Positions 48,901-61,365 of a stretch of DNA of 64,000 bases are shown in pieces. Source of the stretch: Homarus americanus (taxonomy: Eukaryota; Arthropoda; Malacostraca; Decapoda; Nephropidae); NCBI RefSeq assembly GCF_018991925.1, contig NW_024742338.1:3382313-3446312 (forward strand), given 5' to 3'. Under the pieces are notes generated by a model. It saw only the letters and a list, made by a program, of their open reading frames with translations. It ran no database searches and was not told the DNA's origin. A program made the position numbers and the translations under genes. Within the stretch, counting starts at the first letter, position 1, and every line of letters starts with the position of its first letter.

Positions 48901-49000
48901 NNNNNNNNNNNNNNNNNNNNNNNNNNNNNNNNNNNNNNNNNNNNNNNNNNNNNNNNNNNNNNNNNNNNNNNNNNNNNNNNNNNNNNNNNNNNNNNNNNNN
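48901..49000. other. Assembly gap (100 N)
   Basis: Exactly 100 N, a conventional placeholder for a gap of unknown size. It abuts the truncated left end of the second CT-rich array. Confidence 0.99.
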
Positions 49001-50830
49001 GCCCCTCACCCTCAGTTCCTAACTCTCCTCACCCTCAGCTCCTTCGCCTTTCCTCACCTCAGCTCCCACTCTTCTCCCCTCTACCCTCAGCGCCTAAATC
49101 CTTTCTCCTCACCCCTCAGCCCTAACCTTCTCCTCACCCTCAGCTCCTGCTCTTCTCCTCACCCTCAGCCCTAATCCTTCTTCCCCTCACCCTCAGCTCC
49201 TAACTTCTCCCCTCACCCTCAGCTCCTGCCTTTCTCCCCTCACCCTCAGCCCTAATCCTTTCTCCCTCACCTCAGCCTCTTAATCCTTCTTTCCCTCGCC
49301 TCTAACCTTCTCCTCACCCTCAGCCCCCGCCTTCTCCCCTCACCTCAGCCCTAACCTTCTCCCTCACCCTCAGCTCCTAACCTTTCTCCCTCACCTCAGC
49401 TCCTCGCCTTCTCTCCCTCACTCCCTCAGCTCCCCACCTTCTCCCTCACCCTCAGCCCCTCGCTCTCCCCTCACTTCAGCCCTAACCTCTCCCTCACCCT
49501 CAGCCCTAACCTTCTCTCCCCTCACCCTCAGCCTCCCCGCCTTCTCCCCTCACCCTCAGTCTTAACCTTCCCCTCACCCTCACAGCCCTAATCCTTCTCC
49601 CTCACCCTCAGCTCCTAAATTGCCTCTCCCCTCACCTCAGCTCCTGCCTTCTCCCTCACCCTCAGCCCTCGCTTCCCCCACCCCAGCCCTAACATTTCTC
49701 TCCCCCACCTCACCCACTCCCACACCCCCCAGCCCTAACTCTCCCCCCACCCTCACCGCCCCTCGCCTTCTCTCCCCACCTCCCTCAGTCCTTCTCCCCT
49801 CACCCTCAGCCTCGCCTTCTCCCTCACCTCAGCTCCCTCACCTTCTCCCCAACCTCAGCACTCAACCCTCTCCCTCACCCCTCAGCCCTAACCCTTCTCT
49901 CTCCCCTCACCCCTCACCTTCTCCCCACCTCAGCCCTCCTAACCTTCTCCCCTCACCCTCAGCTCCTTGCCTCCCCCCACCCCTCAGTCCTCACCTTCTC
50001 TCCCTCACCCCTCAGCCTCGCCTTCTCCCCCACCCTCAGTCCCCACCTTTCTCCCCTCACCCCTCAGCCTTCTTCCCTCCCTCACCCCTCAGCTCCTCAC
50101 CTTCTCCCCACCCTCAGCCTCACTCTTTCTCCCCCTCACCTCAAGCCCTAACCTTCTCCCCTCACCCTCAGCCCTAATCCCTTCTCCCTCACCCCTCAGC
50201 CTCGCCTTTCTCCCCCTCACCCCCTCAGCCCCTAACCTCTCCCCTCACCCCTCAGCCCCCGCCTTCTCTCTCCCCTCACCCCTCAGTCTCACCTTCTCCC
50301 CTCACCCTCAGCCCCTCGCCTTCACCCTCACCCTCCTCCCTCACCTCAGTCCTCACCTTCTCTCCCTCACCTCAGCTCAATGCCTTCTCCCCTCACCCTC
50401 AGTTAACACCTTTCTCTCACCTCACCCCTTCAGCTCCTAACTCTCCTCCCCACCTCCCCACCTCTCTTCTCCCTCACCCTCAGCCCCTAACCTTCTCCCC
50501 TCACCTCAGCTCCTCATCCTTCTCACCCTCACCCCTCAGTCCTCACCTTCCCCCACCCCCACCTTCTCCCCCTCACCCTCAGCCCCAACCTTTCTCCCTC
50601 ACCTCAGTCCTCACTCTCTCCCTCACCCTCAGCCCCTCGCCTTCTCCCTCCCCACCCCTCAGTCCTCACCTCCCTTCTCACCCCAGCCCCGCCTTCTCCC
50701 CCTCAGCTCCCAACCTTCTCTCCCCTCACCCTCAGCCCTCACCTTCTCCCCTCACCCCTCAGCCCCTCACCTTCTCTCCCCTCACCCTCAGCCCTCACAT
50801 TCTCTCCCCCTCACCCCTCAGCCTCACCCA
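49001..50830. repeat. Pyrimidine-rich minisatellite, copy 2
   Basis: CACCCTCAGCCCCTAACCTT-type units, shorter on average than in copy 1 (C and CT losses), about 1.8 kb to the gap edge. It ends with TTAGTAGTACTAATAGTGAG, comparable with TAGTAGTATGTGTTATGATG at copy 1. Confidence 0.9.
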
Positions 50831-50894
50831 CCACCACATTAGTAGTACTAATAGTGAGTCACACACCGACACACACACACTTATAAGGTGCAAA

Positions 50895-52315
50895 TCTCCC
50901 CTCCATCCATCCCTCCTCTTCCCTCCATCCCTCCCCTTCTCCCTCCTCCATCCATCCTTTCCTTCCCTTTCCATCTATTCTTCTTCCATCTATTCTTTCC
51001 TTTCCTTACTTCTTCTTCCTTCTTCTATCTCTTTCCTTCCTACTATCTATCTCTTTTTTCTATTTTCTTCCTTTCCTTTCTATCTTTCCTTCTCTTTCCA
51101 TTCATTCTTTTTTCTTCCATCTTTTCCTTCCCTTTCCATCTTTCCTTCTATCTCTTTCCTTTCCTTTCCTTCTATCTTCTTTCTCTCTATCTCTTTCCTT
51201 TCCTTCTTCTTCTATTTCTTTCTTCCTTCATTCCTCTTTCCTCTTTCTTCTGATTCTGTTCTTTTCTATCTATCTATCTCTTTTTCTTCTATCTATCTCT
51301 TCTCTATCTCTTTCCATTCTATCCTTTCTCTTTCCAATATCCTCCCTCCCCTCCATCCTCCCTCCCTCCCTACCTCCTCCTTCCTTCCATCCCTCCTCCC
51401 TTCTCATCCTCTCATCCCTTCCATTCCCTCTCCATCCTCCCTCCTCTCCTCCATCCTCCCTCCTCTCTCCTCCCATCCCTCCCTCCTCCCTTCCCTCCAC
51501 TCCCTTCCTCCCATCCATCCTCCTCCCTCCCTCCATCCGTCCTTCATCCATCCATCCATCCTCCATCCATCCTCCCCCATCCTCCCTCCTCTTCCACCTT
51601 CCTCCTCCATCCTCCTTCCTCCCCATCCATCCTTCCATCCTCCTCCATCCTCCCTCCCTTACATCCATCCATCCTCCCCACCACACCCCCCCCCCCCCAC
51701 CCCACACACCCCCACACCCCCCCACCCCCCCCCACCCCCCCCACATCCATCCTCCTCCTTCCATCCATCCTCTCCATCCATTCATATCCTCCACTCCATC
51801 CTTCCTTCCTTCCATTTACCTTCCTTTCACCCCTTTTTCTTCTCTATCTCCTTTCCTTTCCCTTTCCACCTTCCTTCCCATTCTTCCTTTACTTCTCTTT
51901 CCTTTATCTCCCACCCCCCCCCACCCCCCCCTTCCTTCCACCTCTCCCATCTATCTACATCCATCTATCTATCTATATCCATCTATCTCTCCTCTTCCCT
52001 TCCTTCCATCCTTCCCTTCCTCCTCTCCATCTATCCTTCCTTCATCTATCTCTTCTCCATCTATCCATCCTTTCCCTTCCTCATCCTTCACTCTATCCTC
52101 CACTCCTTCCCTTCCCTTCCATCCATATATCTCTTTCCTTTCACTTCTCTATCCCTTCCTTTCCTTCCTTCCTTTCCATCTATCCTCTTCCCCTTTCTTT
52201 CTCTTATCTTCCCCTCCACTCCTCCTCCTTCCTTCCTTCTCCTCTCCACCTCCCTTTCCTTCCTCCTCCCTTCTCCCTCCTCCCTCCTCCTCCTCACCTC
52301 CCTCTCCTTCCCTCC
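50895..52315. repeat. CTCCAT/CTTTCC pyrimidine array, copy 2
   Basis: Starts and ends with CCTCCATCC units as in copy 1. The interior (50,960-51,350 and 51,780-52,240) is TTTCCTTCC/TCTATCT. A run of long C tracts lies at 51,684-51,745. Confidence 0.9.
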
Positions 52316-53088
52316 CTAGTGACGTAAGACTGACTCACCCACACACCAAGGCCAACATGGTGACGAAACTGCACTGAGACTTTACCAGGATGTCTCGTCT
52401 TAGCTGCACTAGGTGAGAAAAGCATTATGTGAGTATTGGAGTCTGAGAACCTGGCAGGAGGTGGTGTCTGGCGGCGAGGGTGGTGAGAACAGGTGAATGG
52501 AAGCCAGGTATGAAAACCCAGGGGGAGGATGGCTGAGGGTGGAAGGACTGAGAAAGAGGGAGGGAGATGGAGGAGGAGAAGGGATGGAGGGAGGGATGGA
52601 CAAGGGACACGACTACTGGCCTTGCTACGCTACCCCTCCCGGCATCCACCTGGTGTCTTGATGCAGCCCCTCCTCCCCTCCCTCCATACCCTTCCTCCCT
52701 CTCCTACTCCCTTCTATCCTCCCTCCCTTCTACCCTCCCTCCCCCTCCTACCCTCCCTCTCCTACCCTCTCCTATCCTCCTCCCGTCTCCACACTATTAC
52801 CATCTGACACTATCACCACTACCAGCACTATCACCACCACTACCACCATCATCACCACCATAACCACCACTATCATCACCACCATTGTTTACAGATCACC
52901 TACAAATTAGCCTCCCCCAGCATAATTCACCTGAAGATTAGACACCCTGACGTTACCTGGCAGTACGGGTATGTTAGGTTAGTTTAGGCACAGAGAGAGA
53001 GAGAGAGACCAGATGTAAACAACCCTCAACATCCCTTAACGGAAGATGGTGACACTATCTTCCCCAAACGTCGTCAATAATGGAAATG
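52316..53088. repeat. Low-copy anchor of the duplicated block, copy 2
   Basis: Counterpart of 45,055-45,778. It contains CACCTGAAGATTAGACACCC (about 52,929), which also resembles the foldback-element arm seen at 5,534. No gene is recognised. Confidence 0.85.
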
Positions 53089-53089
53089 G

Positions 53090-54608
53090 CACCACTACTC
53101 CTGATACCAGCTGTTCCTTCACCACTACTCCTCGATACCAGCTGTTCCTTCACCACTACTCCTGATACCAGCTGTTCCTTCACCACTACTCCTGATACCA
53201 GCGCTGTTCCTTCACTCACTACTCCTGATACCAGCTGTTCCTTCACCACTACCCTGATACCAGCTGTTCCTTCACCACTACTCCTGATACCAGCTGTTCC
53301 TTCACCACTACCCTGATACCAGCTGTTCCTTCACCACTACTCCTGATACCAGCTGTTCCTTCACCACTACTCCTGATACCAGCTGTTCCTTCACCACTAC
53401 TCCTGATACCAGCTGTTCCTTCACCACTACTCCTGATACCACGCTGTTCCTTCACCACTACTCCTGATACCAGCTGTTCCTCACCACTACTCCTGATACC
53501 AGCTGTTCCTTCACCACTACTCCTGATACCAGCTGTGCTCACCACTACCCTGATACCAGCTGTTCCTTCACCACTACTCCTGATACCATTCCTTCACCAC
53601 TACTCCTGATACCAGCTGTTTCCTTCACCACTACCATGATACCAGCTGTTCTTTCACCACTACCCTGATACCAGCTGTTCCTTCACCACTACTCCTGATA
53701 CCAGCTGTTCCTTCACCACTACTCCTGATACCAGCTGTTCCTTCACCACTACTCCTGATACCAGCTGTTCCTTCCACCACTACTCCTGATACCAGCTGTT
53801 CCTTCACCACTACTCCTGATACCAGCTGTTTCTTCACCACTCACTCCTGATACCAGCTGTTCCTTCACCACTACTCCTGATACCAGCTGTTCCTTCACCA
53901 CTACCTCCTGATACCAGCTGTTCCTTCACCACTACTCCTGATACCAGCTGTTCCTTCACCACTACTCCCTGATACCAGCTGTTCCTTCACCACTACTCCT
54001 GATACCAGCTGTTCCTTCACCACTACTCCTAATACCAGCTGTTCCTTCACCACTACCCTGATACCAGCTGTTCCTTCACCACTACTCCCACCAGCTGTTC
54101 CTTCACCACTACTCCTGATACCAGCTGTTCCTTCACCACTACTCCTGATACCAGCTGTTCCTTCACCACTATCCCTGATACCAGCTGTTCCTTCACCCAC
54201 TACTCCTGATACCAGCTGTTCCTTCACCACTACCCTGATACCAGCTGTTCCTTCACCACTACCCTGATACCAGCTGTTCCTTCACCACTACCTGATACCA
54301 GCTGTTCTTTCACCACTACTCCTGATACCAGCTGTTCTTTCACCACTACTCCTGATACCAGCTGTTCCTTCACCACTCCTGATACCAGCTGTTCTTTCAC
54401 CACTACTCCTGATACCAGCTGTTCCTTCACCACTACTCCTGATACCAGCTGTTCTTCACACTACCCTGATACCAGCTGTTCCTTCACCACTACTCCTGAT
54501 ACCAGCTGTTCCTTCACCACTACTCCTGATACCAGCTGTTCCTTCACCACTACTCCTGATACCAGCTGTTCTTTCACCACTACTCCTGATACCAGCTGTT
54601 CCTTCAGC
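53090..54608. repeat. 30-bp CTGTTCCTTCACCACTACTC minisatellite, copy 2, about 50 units
   Basis: The unit CTGTTCCTTCACCACTACTC plus CTGATACCAG is nearly perfect with scattered one- to three-base losses. Being 30 bp, it leaves minus frames open that read VKEQLVSGVV repeats, broken whenever an indel occurs. I see no sign of real translation. Confidence 0.95.
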
Positions 54609-54662
54609 AGCTGTGTAGAGGGATAGGTGGTGACATAACGAAGCTGGACACATATACACAGT

Positions 54663-54786
<124 letters not shown>

Positions 54787-55085
54787 CATTGTTGTTGTTA
54801 TTGTTTTGCATTTGTTAATATTAGTGCCATTTCCATTATTGTCTTTAGTAGTAACAAAAGCACCAGTGACTATACCATCAGAAATGGACGTGTTTTATGT
54901 CAGTGATAAACATTACCTTAAATCTAGAACAGCGACACTAACAAGACCTATACTACTGTGGGTGGTAGAAACTTGTAGTATCCTGACGAAGGGCTGGACT
55001 CCTTGGTCTACCTGGTGAAAGGACTGGACAAACACGGGGCAGAGACAGGCGTAAACACTTTGAAGTAATGATAATAATAATAATA

Positions 55086-55129
<44 letters not shown>

Positions 55130-56055
55130 AATAATAAACAGCCAACATATGGTTTAAGTTTCATACGTTAGCAAGTAGATACATGATGACTGTCTGGGCC
55201 AGGAACACAGAGGTCTTGTTTTGTTCACTGTCTCAGGGTCAGAATTTTGTTGTGATCACCAGGGATATTAATACACTGGGTGAGGGAGAGACAGAGATAG
55301 AGACAGACAGACAGAGAGAGAGAGACAGGCAGACAGAGAGAGAGAGTTGGGGAGGGGGCAATGATCGACTTTCTTTGTACCATATTGGGGGCGGCGGGAG
55401 ACGGGCAGGGTCATAAGGTTAGGGCACAGGGCATGGGGCAGGACCTAGCCGCCCACCCACCCTGATACTGGTTGGCTCCCTGCCGCCCTCTCACCTCCCC
55501 CCACTCTCACCACCCGTCACACCTGCCGCCCCTTACCCCTCCCCACCCCCCACGCCCTCACACCTGTCCCTCACACCTGCTCCCACAGCCTCACCATCAT
55601 CACCTGTCATCATGGTAAACAAAACAATGACCTAATAAATTTACTGAGCATCACGAAGGTGTTTTAAAAAGTTCCAATACTCCACATCCTTCCCTGTTAA
55701 CACCAGTGCTACGTGTGTACAACCCACTGATTACTCTATTAACCTACAGTACGTGTTAAGTTATCGTATTTAAGGCTAGAAAAAACTAAAATGTACAGTA
55801 ATAAGGAAATGATTGAAAGAAAAACACCAAATTCCTTGTTATAAAAGTTAGGATGTTACCATTGTCTGGATCGAGATAATGGATTAGAGAGCCCCAGTAA
55901 CTCTCTTTGTCTCAACCTCCCTCTCCTCCCTCTCTCTCTCTCTCTCTCTCTCTTTCTCTAGCTAACCAGTTGACGTCATAAAGAGAGAAAAGCTCCTGTA
56001 GGTTCTCTCCTGGCTGTCTTGGTGGCCTCAACACAGGTGGTCACTGTTCAATGTG
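54787..56055. other. Single-copy DNA, no gene recognised
   Basis: Unique sequence with (GAT)n at 55,085-55,128, GACAGACAGAGAGAG at 55,290-55,345, a CCCTCACACCTG-rich stretch at 55,480-55,600 and (CT)n at 55,930-55,955. A TGACGTCATAAAG motif at 55,972-55,984 matches the one at 4,461. Frames of 60-83 codons have no recognisable domain. Confidence 0.5.
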
Positions 56056-56059
56056 TGCT

Positions 56060-56765
56060 GCCCTCACACCACCACCACTACCACCCACACCACCCACCAC
56101 CACACCCGGTACACCACCCACCACCACACCACCCATCCCCCCACTACCACACCCGGTACACCACCCACCACCACACCACCACCATACCCCCACTACCACA
56201 CCCGGTACACCACCCACCACCACACCACCCACCATACCCCCACTACCACACCGGTACACCACCCACCACCACACCATACCCCCACTACCACACCCGGTAC
56301 ACCACCCACCACCACACCACCCACCACCACTACCACCCCACACCACCCACCACCACTACCACCCACCACTACCCACCACCACACCCCACCACCCACCACC
56401 TACCACCCACCACTGCCACCACCACACCCGGCACACCACCACCACCACTACCACCCCACACCACCCACCACCACACCACCCACCATACCCCCACTACCAC
56501 ACCCGGTGCACCACCCACCACCACACCACCCACCACCACACCATACCCCCACTACCACACCCCACCACCACCACCACTACCACCCACCACCCACCACCAC
56601 TACCACCCACCACCACACACCACCCACCACCACTACCACCCACCACCACCACACCACCCACCACCACTACCCCACACCACCACACCACCCACCATACCCC
56701 CACTACCACACCGGTACACCACCCACCACACCCATAACACCCCACTACACCAACCAAACACACAC
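56060..56765. repeat. CACCACCCACCACCACACC minisatellite
   Basis: Units of about 35-50 bp contain CCCGGTACACCACCCACCAC and CCCCCACTACCACA. Trinucleotide-based length changes keep Thr/His/Pro frames open for up to 304 codons in several registers. Not coding. Confidence 0.95.
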
Positions 56766-57039
56766 CCATCACACTCTGCACATTCACCACACCCTACCAC
56801 ACACACACACACACTCTCCCCCACCAGACCACCAAACAGGCACCACACAGTAGGAAAGAACTTTATATTGATAATGAATTTATACCAAGGACAGGTCACA
56901 CACACACACACACACACACTTCATCTGGTTTAAGTATATTATCAGTGCAACAAACAGGATTAACCTCAACTACCATCATGAGACAGTAGTCAAGGCAACA
57001 GTAGTGTTAAGTGTAGGAGGTTATCGCCATTGTTTGTAT
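56766..57039. other. Spacer with CA tracts
   Basis: CA runs at about 56,800 and 56,897-56,921 in otherwise unique sequence. Confidence 0.5.
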
Positions 57040-59460
57040 ACCTGCAAGTACATTGTTTGTATACTGCCACTGTCTAGGTACATTGTTTGTATACCTGCAC
57101 TGTCTAGGTACATTGTTTGTATACCTGCACTGTCTAGGTACATTGTTTGTATACCTGCACTGTCTAGGTACATTGTTTGTATACCTGCACTGTCTAGGTA
57201 CATTGTTTGTATTCCTGCACTGTCTAGGTACATTGTTTGTATTCCTGCACTGTCTAGGTACATTGTTTGTATACCTGCACTGTCTAGGTACATTGTTTGT
57301 ATACCTGCACTGTCTAGGTACATTGTTTGTATACCTGTACTGTCTAGGTACATTGTTTGTATACCTGCACTGTCTGGGTACATTGTTTGTATTCCTGCAC
57401 TGTCTAGGTACATTGTTTGTATACCTGCACTGTCTAGGTACATTGTTTGTATACCTGCACTGTCTGGGTACATTGTTTGTATACCTGCACTGTCTAGGTA
57501 CATTGTTTGTATTCCTGCACTGTCTAGGTACATTGTTTGTATACCTGCACTGTCTAGGTACATTGTTTGTATACCTGCACTGTCTAGGTACATTGTTTGT
57601 ATACCTGCACTGTCTAGGTACATTGTTTGTATACCTGCACTGTCTAGGTACATTGTTTGTATACCTGCACTGTCTAGGTACATTGTTTGTATACCTGCAC
57701 TGTCTAGGTACATTGTTTGTATACCTGCACTGTCTAGGTACATTGTATACCTGCACTGTCTAAGTACATTGTTTGTATACCTGCACTGTCTAGGTACATT
57801 GTTTGTATACCTGCACTGTCTTAGTACATTGTTTGTATCTATACTGCCTGTCTAGGTACATTGTTTATATACACCTGCACTGTCTAGGTACATTGTTTGT
57901 ATACCTGCTGTCTACCAGAGTACATTGTTTGTATACCTGCACTGTCTAGAGTACATTAATTTGTATATACTGTCTAGAGTACATTGTTTGTATACCTACT
58001 GTCTAGGTACATTGTTTGTATACACTGTCTAGGTACATTGTTGTATACCTACTGTCTAGAGTACATTGTTTGTATACCTACACTGTCTGTTACATTGTTT
58101 GTATACCTGCACTGTCTAGAATTACATTGTTTCACTGTCCTAGGCCATTGTTTGTATACCTCTGTCTAGGTACATTGTTTGTATACCTGCACTGTCTAGG
58201 TACATTGTTTGTATACTTGTCTAGGTACATTGTTTATATACCTGCACTGTCAGGTACATTGTTTTGTATACACTGTAGTACATTGTTTGTATACCATTGT
58301 CCTAGTACATTGTTTGTATATACCTACACTGTCTAGAGTACATTGTTTGTATACCTGCTGTCTAGGTACATTGTTTTGTATACCTACACTGTCTAAATTA
58401 CATTGTTTGTATACCTGCACTGTCTACATTACATTGTATACCTACATTGTCTAGGTACATTGTTTGTATACCTGCACTGTCTAGATACATTGTTTGTATA
58501 CCTACATTGTCTAGGTACATTGTTTGTAGCACACCACTGTCTAGGTACATTGTTTGTACATACTACCACTGTCTAGAGTACATTGTTTGTATACCTACAC
58601 TGTCTAGAGTACATTGTTTGTATACCTGCACTGTCTAGAGTACATTGTTTGTATACCTACTGTCTAGGTACATTGTTTGTATACCTACACTGTCTAGTAC
58701 ATTATTTTACATATACCTACACTGTCTAGTACATTGTTTGTATACCTACACCTGTCTAGTACATTGTTTGTATACCTACTGTCTAGTACATTGTTTTGCT
58801 TATACTACATTGTCCACATTACATTGTTTTATACCTACACTATCCTAGTACATGTTTAACCATACCTGCACTGTCTAGGTATTGTTTGTATACCTACACT
58901 GTCTAGGTACATTGTTTGTATACCTACACTGTCTAGAGTACATTGTTTTGTATACCTACATTATCCTAGGTACATTGTTTGTATACCTGCACTGTCTAGT
59001 ACATTGTTTGTATACCTACATTGTCTAGAGTACATTATTTTTGTATACCTGCACTGTCTAGATACATTGTTTGTATACCTGCACTGTCTACATTACATTG
59101 TTTGTATACACTGTCTAGTATTGTTTGTATACCTGTCTGCGTGCATTGTTGTATACCTGCACTGTCTGAAATTACATTATACCTGCACTGTCTAGGTACA
59201 TTGTTTGTATACCTGCACTGTCTAGGTACATTGTTTGTATACCTGCACTGTCTAGGTACATTGTTTGTATACCTGCACTGTCTAGGTACATTGTATACCT
59301 GCACTGTCTAGGTACATTGTTTGTATACCTGCACTGTCTAGGTACATTGTTTGTATACCTGCACTGTCTAGGTACATTGTATACCTGCACTGTCTAAGTA
59401 CATTGTTTGTATACCTGCACTGTCTAGGTACATTGTTTGTATACCTGCACTGTCTTAGTA
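57040..59460. repeat. 30-bp TACATTGTTTGTATACCTGC minisatellite, about 80 copies
   Basis: The unit TACATTGTTTGTATACCTGC plus ACTGTCTAGG is almost perfect from 57,080 to 57,830 and again from 59,180 to 59,460. The centre (57,840-59,170) is scrambled. Because 30 is a multiple of three, five frames stay open for about 240 codons each, so the 283-codon plus frame is not a gene. Confidence 0.97.
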
Positions 59461-59517
59461 CAGTCCAGTGTAAATTGCACAAGTCTACGGGCGATCATCA
59501 CCTCACCCGGACAATCT

Positions 59518-59557
<40 letters not shown>

Positions 59558-59665
59558 CTGGCAACTCACTCATAAGCTTGCCAGATTTTCCTGATATTCG
59601 TCCGTACAGAAACCTGACGAAACATTACAAAATAAAATTCTTACTGATTATCGAATTTAATTTTC

Positions 59666-59714
<49 letters not shown>

Positions 59715-59934
59715 TAAATAATAAATAGAAAAATAATAGTTAAAATTATATTCACACATTATCACACTTCCAGCTTACAAAGAGTCGCCTTATGTTCTCG
59801 AGTGTAAACAGTTATTCCCGTAGGTTATAACATGAAGCAAAAATTATTTAATATCAGCTGGGAGACATAACTGAACAGAGAAGAAATAACCTGAAGTTAG
59901 AGACAGGTTGACGAGTGTGTGATATGAGGCGGCA
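59461..59934. other. Spacer with CA and TAA microsatellites
   Basis: (CA)n at 59,519-59,556 and (TAA)n at 59,669-59,710, followed by AT-rich unique DNA. No gene is seen. Confidence 0.55.
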
Positions 59935-60155
59935 AACATGAAAATAGGTCACGGTATTCTTAGGTTGAATAAAAATAGGTCACGGTATTCTTAGACTGAA
60001 TAAAAATAGGTCACGGTATTCTTAGGTTGAATAAAAATAGGTCACGGTATTCTTAGGCTGAATAAAATAGGTCACGGTATTCTTAGGCTGAATAAAAATA
60101 GGTCACGGTATTCTTAGGCTGAATAAAAATAGGTCACGGTATTCTTAGACTGAAT
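59935..60155. repeat. 31-bp TAGGTCACGGTATTCTTAGG repeat, 7 copies
   Basis: Units of AATAAAAATAGGTCACGGTA plus TTCTTAGGCTG are nearly identical. The array lies just upstream of the first confident exon of the PH-domain gene. Confidence 0.95.
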
Positions 60156-60209
60156 TAGTACACAAACATAATTCACAGTACCATATATGTTTGTCCGCAG
60201 TCTTGGATT

Positions 60210-60294
60210 ATTGACAGGTGTGTAACAGGTGTTTATCCATAGATGGCAGCAACATGGAGGTATTAACAGGTGTGTAACAGGTGTTTCTCCACAG
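60210..60294 (+). promoter_or_regulatory. Tandemly duplicated 3' splice-acceptor region
   Basis: CAGGTGTGTAACAGGTGTTT followed by ATCCATAG/ATGG (60,242) is repeated 52 bases later as the same 20-mer followed by CTCCACAG/ATGG (60,294). The second copy has the better pyrimidine tract and matches the reading frame. Using the first would add 52 bases (a frame shift) and meet a TAA at once. It is a potential mis-splicing site. Confidence 0.5.
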
Positions 60295-60410
60295 ATGGGG
60301 GAGGAGGCGGAGGGTGTGGGGGCGGGACGAGGGAGGTTCATAAGAATGGCTGGCTCAAGAGGATGCCCAGCCAGGAACGACGCCTGTCAGTCATGTCTCC
60401 ATTCACCAAG
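60295..60410 (+). CDS. PH gene exon A: Gly-rich start and first PH strand
   Basis: Opens with two bases completing a split codon, then GGGGGGCGGGTREVHKNGWL and KRMPSQERRLSVMSPFTK. VHKNGWLKR is the usual beginning of a PH domain. The donor is AAG/GTCAGT at 60,411, phase 0. Another frame across the exon is also open but does not continue the domain. Confidence 0.85.
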
Positions 60411-61307
60411 GTCAGTAGTACTTCCCCTAGGTCAGTAGTACTTCCCTAGGTCAGTAGTACTTCCCTAGGTCAGTAGTACTCTAGGTCAGTAGTACTTCCG
60501 GTCAGTAGTACCTCCCCAGTCAGTAGTACTTTACCAAGGTCAGTAGTACCTCCCCAAGGTCAGTAGTACTTCACCAAGGTCAGTAGTACCTCCCCTAGGT
60601 CAGTACTTCCCCAGGTCAGTAGTACTCTAGGTCAGTAGTACTTCCCCAAGGTCAGAGTATTTCCCTCAAGGTCAGTAGTACTTCCCCAAGGTCAGTAGTA
60701 CCTCCCCAAGGTCAGGAGTACTTCCCAAGGTCGGTAGTACTTCAGCAATGTCAGTAATACTTCCCCAATTAAGATATATTTCCACAAAAATAAATAATAA
60801 TAATAAAAATAATAATAATAATAACAACGTGGCCAGTAAACCTTTAATTAATACCTCAACTCCTAAATAGACGAACAGGTGACAATAAGAATAACAACCA
60901 CAATAACAACACAACTCATAACTTCAATAACATCACCACAACTCATAACAAAAACTACAATAACACCACCACAACTAACAACAACCACAGCACCACAACC
61001 ACACCACAACAACCACAGCACCACAACTCACAACCACCACAATAACCACACGTTACCCTTCTCCTCTCACAGCCAGCCAAGGCAGAGAAAGTATGGGTGT
61101 CCTTCTGTGTACACGACGAGGTGGAAGGTTGGCTTGAGTTTTACGAGAACAGACGCTCAGCATTCAGTCATAACCCCATCCATCGCACGTCTCTCGCTCG
61201 CTGCCTCCACGTCTCTCCCTCTATCCGCGTCCACGAGGATAATGAACACGTCTTCGCCATTACCTTGGAGGGCGAAGTCATCAAACTGGGCGCCCAAAAC
61301 AGGTAAG

Positions 61308-61365
<58 letters not shown>

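Larger units (their letters stand above)
49001..54640. repeat. Large duplicated block, copy 2
   Basis: Same order as copy 1 (40,400-47,300): CT-rich array, CTCCAT array, anchor, 30-bp array, and a common end (AGCAGCTGTGTAGAGG followed by GATAGGTGGTGACATAAC). The left end is cut by the gap. The flanks of the two copies differ. Confidence 0.85.

Noticed and set aside
53249..53545. Decapeptide repeat protein (VKEQLVSGVV)
   Set aside because: A by-product of a 30-bp unit. Frames change at each indel, and there is no start, signal or unique domain.
57004..57855. 283-codon repetitive protein (ALSRYIVCIP units)
   Set aside because: The 30-bp unit keeps five frames open simultaneously and indels destroy them all in the array centre.
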